64,000 nucleotides of DNA from Mesorhizobium sp. AR07 (lineage in GTDB: Bacteria > Pseudomonadota > Alphaproteobacteria > Rhizobiales > Rhizobiaceae), in contig NZ_CP080525.1 in NCBI RefSeq assembly GCF_024746815.1, positions 2,170,001 through 2,234,000 on the forward strand, written 5' to 3'. Each line of letters starts with the position of its first letter. Within the stretch, counting starts at the first letter, position 1. The notes below the pieces were generated by a model. That model was not told where the DNA came from. It worked only from the letters and a program-made list of their open reading frames with translations, and searched no databases. Made by a program: the position numbers and the translations under genes. Shown in pieces: positions 45,301-53,035 of the stretch.

Positions 45301-46079
45301 CAGTCGCGCGGCAGCGGCAGCGTCATCAGACGGCCGAATTCGGGATGGGCTGTCTCATCGCCGCAAAGGCGTAGGCAGTTCCAGGCGGTCGCCTGGTTGC
45401 TGGTCACTACGGGACGGCCGATCGCCTCTTCCATTCCGGTGACCGCGAGCGCACCGCGCAGCGCCGTGCAGGACACGAACAGCGCGTCGGCGCTCGCATG
45501 TGTCGCCTCACGAGCCAGATCGACAAGGGCCGCCGGTGAGATGCGCGCCATCTCGCGGTCGTCCTCGAAGCCGAGACAGGTGAAGCTGGCGATGTCGAAG
45601 CCGCGTGCCGCGAAATAGTCAGCCATCGGCCTAGAGGTTTCGACCGTGTAGGGGGTGAGAATGCTGATCCGCCTGGCGCCTAGCGCGCGCAGGCCGCGCA
45701 CACCTGCCATCGGCGGCGTGACCACGGGTACGCCGGGCTTGGCCGCCTGGATCGCCACCTCGATTTCGTCATCGCCGATCACCACCGACGCCGAGGTGCA
45801 GGAATAGCAGATGGCGTCGAGCGGCTCGTCGGGCAGGATGAGTGCCGCGCCCGCCGTCAGCGCCGGCTGCATCTTGCGCAGATTCTCCGGCGTCGTCGGG
45901 TTGGCATAGGGAATGCGCGCGACATAGACGCCGATCCGCTCGCTCGCCACCATGCGGCGAAAGTCCGGTTCGGTCGTATGGTCGGTGGCAAGGATGATCA
46001 GGCCGACACGCCGCTCCAGCGGGCGGGCATCCAGTGCTGGCCGTCTCGGATAGACCTTGATCTCGGGAAAGGGTTTCAT
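45300..46079 (-). CDS. eutA: Asp/Glu racemase family protein EutA
   Basis: A 259-residue maleate isomerase/arylmalonate decarboxylase-type protein. The two catalytic cysteines are in ICYSCTSAS (N-terminal) and FVSCTALRG (C-terminal), the expected pair for this family. Probably invertase or isomerase in the 5-hydroxyectoine branch. It is 3 bases downstream of ehuD, so importer and catabolic genes share one transcript. Confidence 0.87.
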   Translation of the reverse strand: MKPFPEIKVYPRRPALDARPLERRVGLIILATDHTTEPDFRRMVASERIGVYVARIPYANPTTPENLRKMQPALTAGAALILPDEPLDAICYSCTSASVVIGDDEIEVAIQAAKPGVPVVTPPMAGVRGLRALGARRISILTPYTVETSRPMADYFAARGFDIASFTCLGFEDDREMARISPAALVDLAREATHASADALFVSCTALRGALAVTGMEEAIGRPVVTSNQATAWNCLRLCGDETAHPEFGRLMTLPLPRD

Positions 46080-46082
46080 CGG

Positions 46083-46742
46083 CTACCTCTCGATCTTGCC
46101 GTAGCGGCGTTCCAGCCAGCGCAGCAGCACGACCGAACAAAGACTGATGACGAGGAAGAAAGCGCCGACCAGCGTGATCGGCTCGATGTAACGATAGTAG
46201 GTGTTGGCGACGCTCTTCGCCTGGTTCATCAGCTCCAGCACGGTGATCGCTGACAGCAGCGGCGTTTCCTTGAACATGGCGATGAAATAATTGGCCAACG
46301 CCGGGATCATCGGCGGAATGGCCTGTGGAATGATGATGTGCGTCCAGGTCTGCCTGGCACTGAGATTGCACGCCTTGGCGGCCTCCCATTGTCCGCGCGG
46401 CACATTGTCGATGCCGGCGCGATAAACTTCCGCAGTGTAGGTGCCGTAATGCAGCCCAAGCCCGATGACGCCGGCGACCAGCGGCGGCAGCAGGATGCCG
46501 ATGTCGGGCAGCACGTAGAAGATGAAATAAAGCTGCACCAGCAGTGGCGTGCCGCGGATGAACTCGGCGACGAAGCCGACCGTGCGCGACAAGGCCCTGT
46601 TTGGCGAACGGCGCGCCAATGCGATGCCCAGCCCCACGATCGCCGCCAGCACCGAGCCGAGCAGCGTCGCCAGGATGGTGATCTTCACCCCTTGGATCAG
46701 CGTCGGCATGATCTGCCAGACGAAATTCCAGTCCCAGTCCAT
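46083..46742 (-). CDS. ehuD: Ectoine ABC importer permease EhuD
   Basis: A 219-residue polar amino acid/compatible solute permease. Five helices and the EAA-like loop EAAKACNLSARQTWTHIIIPQAIPPMIPALANYF are clear. ATG at 46742 shares one base with the annotated ehuC stop. If the ehuC frameshift is undone, ehuC would end at 46759 and a 16-base gap would precede ehuD. Partner of EhuC in the inner membrane. Confidence 0.9.
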   Translation of the reverse strand: MDWDWNFVWQIMPTLIQGVKITILATLLGSVLAAIVGLGIALARRSPNRALSRTVGFVAEFIRGTPLLVQLYFIFYVLPDIGILLPPLVAGVIGLGLHYGTYTAEVYRAGIDNVPRGQWEAAKACNLSARQTWTHIIIPQAIPPMIPALANYFIAMFKETPLLSAITVLELMNQAKSVANTYYRYIEPITLVGAFFLVISLCSVVLLRWLERRYGKIER

Positions 46743-47419
46743 CAGCAGGCCCCGGCCATCAGACGCGCACTCCGTCGAGGCCGCGCGCCATGCGGCGTTC
46801 CAGCGAGCGCACGCCCCCACGAGATGAGCAGCGCCAGGATGAAATAGATGATCAGGATGGTGGTGAACGGCACCATGGTGTTGCCGGTCTGGGCGCGCAC
46901 CACCTGCGCCTGGAATGTCAGGTCGGCGAGCGAGATCAGCGAGACGACGGCGGTGGCCTTGAGCAGCTCAATGGCGTTGTTCCCGAAAGTCGGCAGCATC
47001 ACCAGAAACGCCTGTGGCAGGATGACGTGGCGCATGCCTTGCCAGCGGCCGAGATTGAGCGCGATACAGGCCTCGTGCTGCTCGCGGCCGATCGATTGTA
47101 CGGCGCCGCGCACCACTTCGGCGGCATAGGCGCCGACATTCAAACCCAGCGCTAGCACGCCGGCCTGCAGCGGGGTCAGTTCGAGGCCGATCAATGGCAA
47201 TACGAAATAGGCAAAGAACAGCTGCACGAAGATCGAGGTGCCGCGGAAGAATTCGATATAGATGGTGGCGAGTGCGCGCAACACGAAGAAGCGTGACAGC
47301 CGTCCCATGCCGGCGAGAAAGGCCATGATCAGGGCAAGCACCGACCCCATCAGCGTCAGCTCGATGGTGACAAGCGCTCCCTGTACTATCAGGCCGAAAT
47401 AGCCGGACCACTGGGTCAT
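46742..47419 (-). CDS. ehuC: Ectoine ABC importer permease EhuC, C-terminus shifted
   Basis: A 225-residue permease with five helices and a clear EAA-type loop (EACIALNLGRWQGMRHVILPQAFLVMLPTFGNNA). The last ~20 residues read WGRALAGTPHGARPRR..., whereas in the other frame the sequence gives WGVRSLERRMARGLDGVRV and a stop at 46759, the expected end for this permease family. The break is at the C5 tract 46814-46818 (one C extra). The transport core is unaffected; the cytoplasmic tail is changed. Either a real change or a sequencing error. Confidence 0.88.
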   Translation of the reverse strand: MTQWSGYFGLIVQGALVTIELTLMGSVLALIMAFLAGMGRLSRFFVLRALATIYIEFFRGTSIFVQLFFAYFVLPLIGLELTPLQAGVLALGLNVGAYAAEVVRGAVQSIGREQHEACIALNLGRWQGMRHVILPQAFLVMLPTFGNNAIELLKATAVVSLISLADLTFQAQVVRAQTGNTMVPFTTILIIYFILALLISWGRALAGTPHGARPRRSARLMAGAC

Positions 47420-47454
47420 GAAATTCGAGGTTCCAACGTTTGGTTTTGGCCTCC

Positions 47455-47580
47455 TTTTCCCCGGTCACGGGGAGAAGATGCCGGCAGGCAGATGAGGGGC
47501 GGCGCGAACTTACGAAAGTATGCGCCGCCCCTCATCCGCCACTTCGTGACACCTTCTCCCCGTGAACGGGGAGAAGGGAA
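47455..47580. repeat. RIME-like palindromic intergenic element
   Basis: A compact inverted-repeat element between ehuB and ehuC. Perfect arms: TCACGGGGAGAAG (47465-47477) with its complement at 47553-47565; GATGAGGGGCGGCGC (47491-47505) with its complement at 47522-47536; and a self-contained hairpin of 12-bp arms, CCTTCTCCCCGT (47552-47563) and ACGGGGAGAAGG (47566-47577). The CCCCTCATCC and CTTCTCCCC words recall the Rhizobium intergenic mosaic elements. It may fold in two alternative ways in mRNA. Confidence 0.75.
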
Positions 47581-47588
47581 AAGGCGAG

Positions 47589-48440
47589 CTACTTCGCCGA
47601 GCAGAGCTTTTCGCGCGTTGTCGACATCGCTGCCGCCGCCGAGAAGCCGTAGGGCTCGATGATCTTGGCGAACTCGCCCGACTTCTTCATCTTGGCCAGT
47701 TCGACGTCATAAGCGTCGCGCAGTGCCTCATCGCCCTTCTTGAAGGCGGCGCCGTCGCAATAGACCGGCGCACCCTGCACCGGCGCGATGACTTCGAGGT
47801 TCGGGTCGGCAGCCTTCTTCATCAGATCGTTGATCGACAGAACGGGCAGCGAATAGGCATCGATGCGGCCGTCCTGCAGCATCTTCACGCCACTCTGTCC
47901 ATCCGGCACGACAATGACGCGCTCACGCGGCACGCCTGCGTTGAGCGCCAGTTTCTCCTCGGTCCCACCGCCGGGCGCACCAATTGTGGCGGTCGTGTCC
48001 TTGGCGACATCCTCATAGCTCTTGAAGCCCTTGGGATTGCCCTTCTTCACCAGCATCGCCTCAGCGTCGCACAGCACCGGTTCCGAATAGGCGACCGCAG
48101 CGCAGCGCTCCGGCTTCATGAACAGGCCGGCGGTGACGACGTCGAAGCGGCCCGCCTGCAGTCCGGGGATCATGGCGCCATATTCGGAAATCGAGGCGAC
48201 GATGTCGGCGACACCGAGGCGCTTGAAGATCTCGCGCGCCACATCGGGTGCGGCACCCGAAACCTTGCCGTCGGCGGCGACCGCCGTGTAAGGCGGCTCG
48301 TTGGCGATGGCGACGCGGGCGAAACCCTGCGCCTTTAGCTGTTCCAGCTTTTTGTCGGCAGCCGAACCCACGCTTGAGGCGGCGAGCACCGCCGTCAATG
48401 CAAGGCCGGCGACGCCGGCCAGAATGCCAAGTTTCTTCAT
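47589..48440 (-). CDS. ehuB: Ectoine/5-hydroxyectoine binding protein EhuB
   Basis: A 283-residue periplasmic binding protein. The signal LGILAGVAGLALTAVLAASSVGSA precedes the mature domain; VAIANEPPYTAV, GLQAGRFDVVTAGLFMKPERC and EPVLCDAEAMLVKKGN are typical for EhuB-like proteins. It binds ectoine or hydroxyectoine with high affinity in Sinorhizobium. ATG at 48440 is used, with AAGGAG upstream; TTG at 48449 is less likely. It is the only ehu gene followed by a large spacer, which holds the RIME-like element. Confidence 0.9.
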   Translation of the reverse strand: MKKLGILAGVAGLALTAVLAASSVGSAADKKLEQLKAQGFARVAIANEPPYTAVAADGKVSGAAPDVAREIFKRLGVADIVASISEYGAMIPGLQAGRFDVVTAGLFMKPERCAAVAYSEPVLCDAEAMLVKKGNPKGFKSYEDVAKDTTATIGAPGGGTEEKLALNAGVPRERVIVVPDGQSGVKMLQDGRIDAYSLPVLSINDLMKKAADPNLEVIAPVQGAPVYCDGAAFKKGDEALRDAYDVELAKMKKSGEFAKIIEPYGFSAAAAMSTTREKLCSAK

Positions 48441-48504
48441 TGTTCCCAACTCCTTGTTTCTCTTCTTGGTTTGCTTTGGGCGGTTCGCGCGCCCCGCATG
48501 GCGG

Positions 48505-49296
48505 TCAGACGCGATGTCCGGCCGCGATGATCTTCTTCAGGAAGCCTTGCGTGCGCTCCTGCCTGGGATTGCGGAAAATCTCGTCGGGCTTGCCTTCCTC
48601 AACGATCTTGCCACGATCGAAGAACAGCACCCGGTCGGCGAAGTCATGGGCAAAACCCATCTCGTGGGTCACCAGCAGCATGGTCATATCGGTCTCGGCG
48701 CAGAGCCGCCACAACACGTTGAGCACCTCCTCGACCAGTTCAGGGTCGAGCGCCGATGTCACCTCGTCGAACAGCATGATCTTCGGCTGTAGGGCGAGCG
48801 CCCTGGCGATCGCCACACGCTGCTTCTGGCCGCCGGACAGCTGCGCCGGCATCGCCTTGGCCTTGTCGGCCATGCCGACCATGTCGAGCAGTTCCATCGC
48901 CCGCTTTTCGGCTGTGGCGCGCGGCGTGCCCTTGGTCAGCATCGGCGCCAGCGTGACGTTGTCGATCACGCACTTGTGCGGAAACAGGTTGAACAGCTGG
49001 AAGACCATGCCGATCTTCTGGCGCATTCGGGCGAGATGCCGCTCATCCGCCGGTATAAGCTGCCCGTTGCGCTCCATGTGGTAGAGTTGCTCGCCATCGA
49101 CCTGGATGTGGCCGGCATCGATGCGCTCAAGCGTCATCAGGATGCGCAGGATCGTCGTCTTGCCCGAGCCGGACGGACCGATCAGCGCCAGCTTCTCGCG
49201 CGGCATGACCTGCATCGACAGGCCATCCAGCACCTTGAAGCTGCCGAAGCTCTTCGAGATGCCGTCGATCTTGATGATGGGCGCGGATGCGGACAA
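48505..49296 (-). CDS. ehuA: Ectoine ABC importer ATPase EhuA
   Basis: A 263-residue ATPase. Walker A is GPSGSGKTT, the signature LSGGQKQR, Walker B IMLFDEVTSALDPE, H-loop VTHEMGFA. It is the first gene of the ehu/eut operon; the 125-base upstream region carries the 12-bp direct repeats at 49352-49386. Confidence 0.93.
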   Translation of the reverse strand: MSASAPIIKIDGISKSFGSFKVLDGLSMQVMPREKLALIGPSGSGKTTILRILMTLERIDAGHIQVDGEQLYHMERNGQLIPADERHLARMRQKIGMVFQLFNLFPHKCVIDNVTLAPMLTKGTPRATAEKRAMELLDMVGMADKAKAMPAQLSGGQKQRVAIARALALQPKIMLFDEVTSALDPELVEEVLNVLWRLCAETDMTMLLVTHEMGFAHDFADRVLFFDRGKIVEEGKPDEIFRNPRQERTQGFLKKIIAAGHRV

Positions 49297-49351
49297 ATGA
49301 ATTTCCCCGTGCTGGAGAAGCCAGTGCCCTTAACGATGCGGAACGCGCCAA

Positions 49352-49386
49352 ATCATGTCAATTGGGAAAATAATATCATGACAATT
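49352..49386 (-). promoter_or_regulatory. Candidate EnuR direct repeats upstream of ehuA
   Basis: ATCATGTCAATT at 49352-49363 and ATCATGACAATT at 49375-49386 are direct repeats with one mismatch, 23 bp apart (about two helical turns), in the enuR-ehuA spacer. The minus-strand form, AATTGACATGAT, includes TTGACA, a possible -35 box. MocR/GabR regulators commonly bind direct repeats, so this is a natural EnuR site. Confidence 0.6.
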
Positions 49387-49421
49387 ATTCTGATTGCGCA
49401 CATTTTCGAAGCACTGTCGGC

Positions 49422-50807
49422 CTAAATTGCCAGCAGCAGATGCTCCGGATCGCCAAGCAGCAACTTGGTGACAACGCCGAGGCCGGCACGCAGTTCCCCC
49501 TCGGTGGTCGACCCCAGTGAGATGCGCACCGCCGGATGCCATGGCGCGTCCGAGATGCGGAAGGAGGTTCCCGGCGCGATCGCCACGCCCTGTAGCCGGG
49601 CCTGGGCGACAAAGCTCTCCTCGGCGCGGTCGGCGGGCAGTTGCAACCAGATATGCAGCCCGTCGCGTCGCGCGCGGTAGTCGACCCCTGCCAGAACCTC
49701 GGCTGCGATGTCCTGGCGCCGCCGCAATGCGGTGCGCTGCCAGCGGACAAGCTCCATCGCCGTGCCGTCGGTAACCCATTTGGTGGCGATCTCCGCCACC
49801 AGCGGCGTCGCCATCCAGTTGGAAACCAGATGCCGGTTGGCGACGGCGGCGACATAGCGATCCGGGGCGGCGAGATAGCCGATGCGCAGGCCGGGCACGG
49901 TGATCTTGGTAAATGACGTGACGTAGAGCGTGCGCTCCGGCGCGTAGGCGGCGACCGGCGGCGGCCGGTCCTCAACCAGGGGGCCGAGCACATCATTCTC
50001 GATGATGGCGATATCGTGCTTGCGCGCGACCGCGGCGATCTGCTCGCGCCGTGCCGCATCCATCAGCGTCGCCGTCGGGTTGATCACCGAGGGCTGTACG
50101 AACACCGCGCGAATGTCCGAGAGACGGCAGGCCTCGTCCAGCGCCTCGGGGATCAGACCATTGTCGTCGATCGGCAGGCCTTCGAGGTTGAAGCCGAGAT
50201 AGCGCGCCAGGGGCACCAGTGTGTGGTGGCCGATCGCCTCGGTGGCGACGGTAGAGCCCGGCGGCGCCACGCTCATCAGTGCCACGGTCATGCCGGCGGT
50301 GGCGCCATTGGTCAGGCTGATGTTTTGCGCGGTGGTTTCGAGCCCGCACAGCTTCAGCCACTCCACTGCCACGGCGCGGTGGCGTGGAAATACCATGTTG
50401 GGGCGGAACGAAAGTGCTGAACTCGACGGCAGGTTTTCGGCCAGCCACCCCAGCGCCTGCTTCAGTCGCTCCAGATGCATCGGTTCGCAGACCGGTTTCA
50501 GGATCGAGAGGTCGATGACCTCGCCGAGGCGCTCCGGCAGATATGGCGGCTCCGGTTCACGGCGCTGCGTCTGGACGAAGCTGCCGCGACCGATCTCGCC
50601 CGAAATCAGGCCGCGGCGGATCAGCTCCTCATAGGCGCGGCTGACCGTCTGCACCGAAAGCCTGAGATCGTCGGCCAGCCGGCGATGGGTCGGCAGCCGC
50701 GCGCCATTGGCCAGGCGTCCGTCATGGATGGCGCGCGCGAACTGGTCGGCCAGCGACTGATAGGCCGGCCGCCGGATGAGCGCGGGATCGGGTTGCCACA
50801 ATGTCAT
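49422..50807 (-). CDS. enuR: MocR family regulator EnuR
   Basis: A 461-residue MocR/GabR-type protein. Residues ~10-75 form a winged helix (YQSLADQFARAIHDGRLANGARLPTHRRLADDLRLSVQTVSRAYEELIRRGLISG), and the rest is a fold-type I aminotransferase domain with the PLP-binding Lys301 in TSFTKITVPGLRIG. EnuR represses ectoine genes and is released by the PLP-bound catabolite diaminobutyrate or its N-acetyl form (Ruegeria work). It sits between ehuA and the divergent AsnC-type gene. Confidence 0.9.
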   Translation of the reverse strand: MTLWQPDPALIRRPAYQSLADQFARAIHDGRLANGARLPTHRRLADDLRLSVQTVSRAYEELIRRGLISGEIGRGSFVQTQRREPEPPYLPERLGEVIDLSILKPVCEPMHLERLKQALGWLAENLPSSSALSFRPNMVFPRHRAVAVEWLKLCGLETTAQNISLTNGATAGMTVALMSVAPPGSTVATEAIGHHTLVPLARYLGFNLEGLPIDDNGLIPEALDEACRLSDIRAVFVQPSVINPTATLMDAARREQIAAVARKHDIAIIENDVLGPLVEDRPPPVAAYAPERTLYVTSFTKITVPGLRIGYLAAPDRYVAAVANRHLVSNWMATPLVAEIATKWVTDGTAMELVRWQRTALRRRQDIAAEVLAGVDYRARRDGLHIWLQLPADRAEESFVAQARLQGVAIAPGTSFRISDAPWHPAVRISLGSTTEGELRAGLGVVTKLLLGDPEHLLLAI

Positions 50808-50841
50808 GACTTATTAGAGATCGAAATCAGTGCAATTGACA
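50802..50841. promoter_or_regulatory. Possible EnuR site in the enuR/asnC divergent spacer
   Basis: TGTCATGA at 50802-50809 (complement TCATGACA) and AATTGACA at 50834-50841 each match eight bases of the repeats upstream of ehuA. The first overlaps the enuR start codon, so it may be chance; the second is in the 53-base spacer. Two ATCGAAAT words also recur there. Confidence 0.35.
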
Positions 50842-50860
50842 ATCGAAATAATGCGCCGTC

Positions 50861-51382
50861 ATGGTGACGTGGACGAAAAAGTGGACGCTGATGACCGCTG
50901 CGAAACTCGACCCGATCGACCTGAAAATCCTCGATGCCATCCAGCGCGACGGACGCATCACCAAGCTGGCGCTGGCCGAACAGGTCGGGCTGTCGCCGAC
51001 ACCGTGCTGGATGCGGCTGCGCAAGCTGGAGAAGGCCGGCATCGTTTCGGGCTATCACGCCCGGATCGCCATGCGCGTCGTGGCACCGGTCGCCACCGTG
51101 CTGATGGAGGTGACGCTTGCCAACCACCGCCAGGCCGATTTCGACCGCTTCGAACGCGTTATCCGCGACATCCCCGAGATTGTCGCCTGCTGGTCGGTGG
51201 GCGGCGGCGTCGACTATGTGCTGAAGGTGATGGCGCGCGACATCGATGCCTATCAGCGGCTGGTCGACGGCTTGCTCGACCGCGAAATCGGCATCGACCG
51301 CTACTTCACCTACATCGTCATCAAAACCGTGAAGGACGAGGTCGCGCTGCCCATAGCCGACCTGTTGCCGGCATCGCCGTAG
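50861..51382 (+). CDS. Lrp/AsnC family regulator of the ectoine genes
   Basis: A 173-residue Lrp/AsnC regulator. The DNA-binding part has LDPIDLKILDAIQRDGRITKLALAEQVGLSPTPCWMRLRKLEKAGIVSGYHARI and the RAM domain VLMEVTLANHRQADFDRFERVI. In Halomonas the equivalent DoeX sits with the doe genes. ATG at 50861 is used; ATG at 50891 lies closer to the domain start. It is divergent from enuR and 128 bases upstream of doeC. Confidence 0.88.
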   Translation: MVTWTKKWTLMTAAKLDPIDLKILDAIQRDGRITKLALAEQVGLSPTPCWMRLRKLEKAGIVSGYHARIAMRVVAPVATVLMEVTLANHRQADFDRFERVIRDIPEIVACWSVGGGVDYVLKVMARDIDAYQRLVDGLLDREIGIDRYFTYIVIKTVKDEVALPIADLLPASP

Positions 51383-51510
51383 CCGGAGAGATCGTCTGCC
51401 CGACCGATGCAATAGAGAGACTTTCTCTATCAGCGCGCGTCCAAACAGCCTCTCTGTCTGCGTGCGATGGATAGTCTTCCCGCATCAGTCCACACCGGGA
51501 GGCTTCGACC

Positions 51511-53004
51511 ATGTCCGCGCATTTCGCCCGCTCGCATCGCCACGAAGTGCTCGACCGCCTCGCCGACCGCAGGCTGCTGCGCGAACTCGCCTACGTCGAT
51601 GGTCACTGGACGGCGAGCGAGGCAGCGGAAAGCTTCGAGGTCACCGATCCGGCCACCGGCACCACTGTCACCTTTGTCGCCGCGCTCGATGCGCGGCAAA
51701 CGACAAAGGCAATCAATGCCGCCGCCCGCGCCTTTCCGGCCTGGCGGTCGCTCCTGCCGCAGGAGCGGGCAAGATTCCTCCGAAAATGGTTCGAGCTGAT
51801 CATCGCCGCGAAAGACGACCTCGCTTTGCTGATGACGCTGGAACAAGGCAAGCCGCTGCAGGAGTCGCTCGGCGAGATCGACTACGCCGCCTCGTTCGTT
51901 GAGTGGTATGCGGAGGAAGCCAAGCGTCTGAACGCCGAGAGCGTCACCAGCCATCTGCCGAACGCGGAAATGATGGTGCGGCGTGAGCCGCTCGGCGTGG
52001 TCGGCGTCGTCACGCCGTGGAATTTCCCGTCGGCGATGCTGACCCGCAAGGCGGCGGCAGCACTTGCCGCCGGTTGCACCGTCGTCGCGCATCCCTCCTC
52101 GGAAACGCCGCTGTCGGCGCTGGCGCTGGCTGAACTTGGCGAACGCGCCGGCCTGCCCGCAGGCGTCTTCAACATCGTCACCGGCAAGGCCGCGACGATC
52201 GTAGGCCGGATGTGCGAAGACGCACGCGTCCGCGCCATGAGCTTCACCGGCTCGACCGAGATCGGCCGGCTGATCGCCGCCCAGAGTGCGCCGACGATGA
52301 AGCGGCTGGTGATGGAGCTTGGCGGCCACGCACCGTTGATCGTCTTTGCCGATGCCGATCTGGACAAGGCGGTGGGCATTGCCATCGATGCCAAATTCGC
52401 CACGTCAGGCCAGGACTGCCTCGCCGCCAACCGCATCTATGTCCAGCGCCCGATCTACGATCGCTTCTGCGCGGCTTTCGCCAGGCGCATCGAGGCGCTG
52501 CGAACCGGCAATGGCCTTGCCGATGAAACCGACATCGGGCCGCTGATGCATGAGCGCGCCGTCAGCAAGGTCGAGGAACAGGTCGCAGACGCCATCGCTC
52601 ATGGCGCGCACTGCCTCACCGGCGGCAAGCGGCATGAGGCCGGGCCACTGTTCTACCAGCCAACGCTGCTGGCCGATGTCACTGACGAGGCGCTGATCAT
52701 GCGCGAGGAGACCTTTGGTCCGGTCGCCGCCGTGACGCCGTTCGACAGCGAGGACGAGGTGATCGCCCGCGCCAACGCCACCGAATACGGGCTCGTCGCC
52801 TATGTCGTGACCGAGAACGGCGCCCGCCAGCAGCGCATGGGCCGCGCGCTCGACTACGGCATGGTTGCCATCAACCGTGTCAAGATAACCGGCGCGCCGA
52901 TCCCCTTTGGGGGCATCAAGCAATCCGGTATCGGCCGCGAGGGGGCGCGCCACGGGCTCGAAGCCTTTACTGACCTCAAGTACCTCTGCCTGGATGTGGC
53001 CTAG
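51511..53004 (+). CDS. doeC: Aspartate-semialdehyde dehydrogenase DoeC
   Basis: A 497-residue aldehyde dehydrogenase of the succinate-semialdehyde type. Catalytic Cys303 is in SGQDCLAANR, Glu269 in MELGGHAPL, and NAD-binding GSTEIGR. The usual Lys of the VVKP motif is His194 here (VVAHPSSETP), a known variant in this branch. It oxidises L-aspartate 4-semialdehyde, the DoeD product, to aspartate. GGAGG precedes ATG. It is separated from doeD by 31 bases. Confidence 0.9.
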   Translation: MSAHFARSHRHEVLDRLADRRLLRELAYVDGHWTASEAAESFEVTDPATGTTVTFVAALDARQTTKAINAAARAFPAWRSLLPQERARFLRKWFELIIAAKDDLALLMTLEQGKPLQESLGEIDYAASFVEWYAEEAKRLNAESVTSHLPNAEMMVRREPLGVVGVVTPWNFPSAMLTRKAAAALAAGCTVVAHPSSETPLSALALAELGERAGLPAGVFNIVTGKAATIVGRMCEDARVRAMSFTGSTEIGRLIAAQSAPTMKRLVMELGGHAPLIVFADADLDKAVGIAIDAKFATSGQDCLAANRIYVQRPIYDRFCAAFARRIEALRTGNGLADETDIGPLMHERAVSKVEEQVADAIAHGAHCLTGGKRHEAGPLFYQPTLLADVTDEALIMREETFGPVAAVTPFDSEDEVIARANATEYGLVAYVVTENGARQQRMGRALDYGMVAINRVKITGAPIPFGGIKQSGIGREGARHGLEAFTDLKYLCLDVA

Positions 53005-53035
53005 ACCCACCCGGATCTTTCAAGGAGTCAAAAGA

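Noticed and set aside
47455..47580. RIME-like element as a CRISPR repeat or IS end
   Set aside because: Only one copy with internal symmetry, no spacers, no target duplication.
49422..50807. EnuR as an aminotransferase
   Set aside because: It has a clear N-terminal winged helix and MocR architecture, so regulator is preferred.
51511..53004. DoeC as a generic succinate-semialdehyde dehydrogenase
   Set aside because: Position between asnC and doeD in an ectoine cluster makes aspartate semialdehyde the better substrate.
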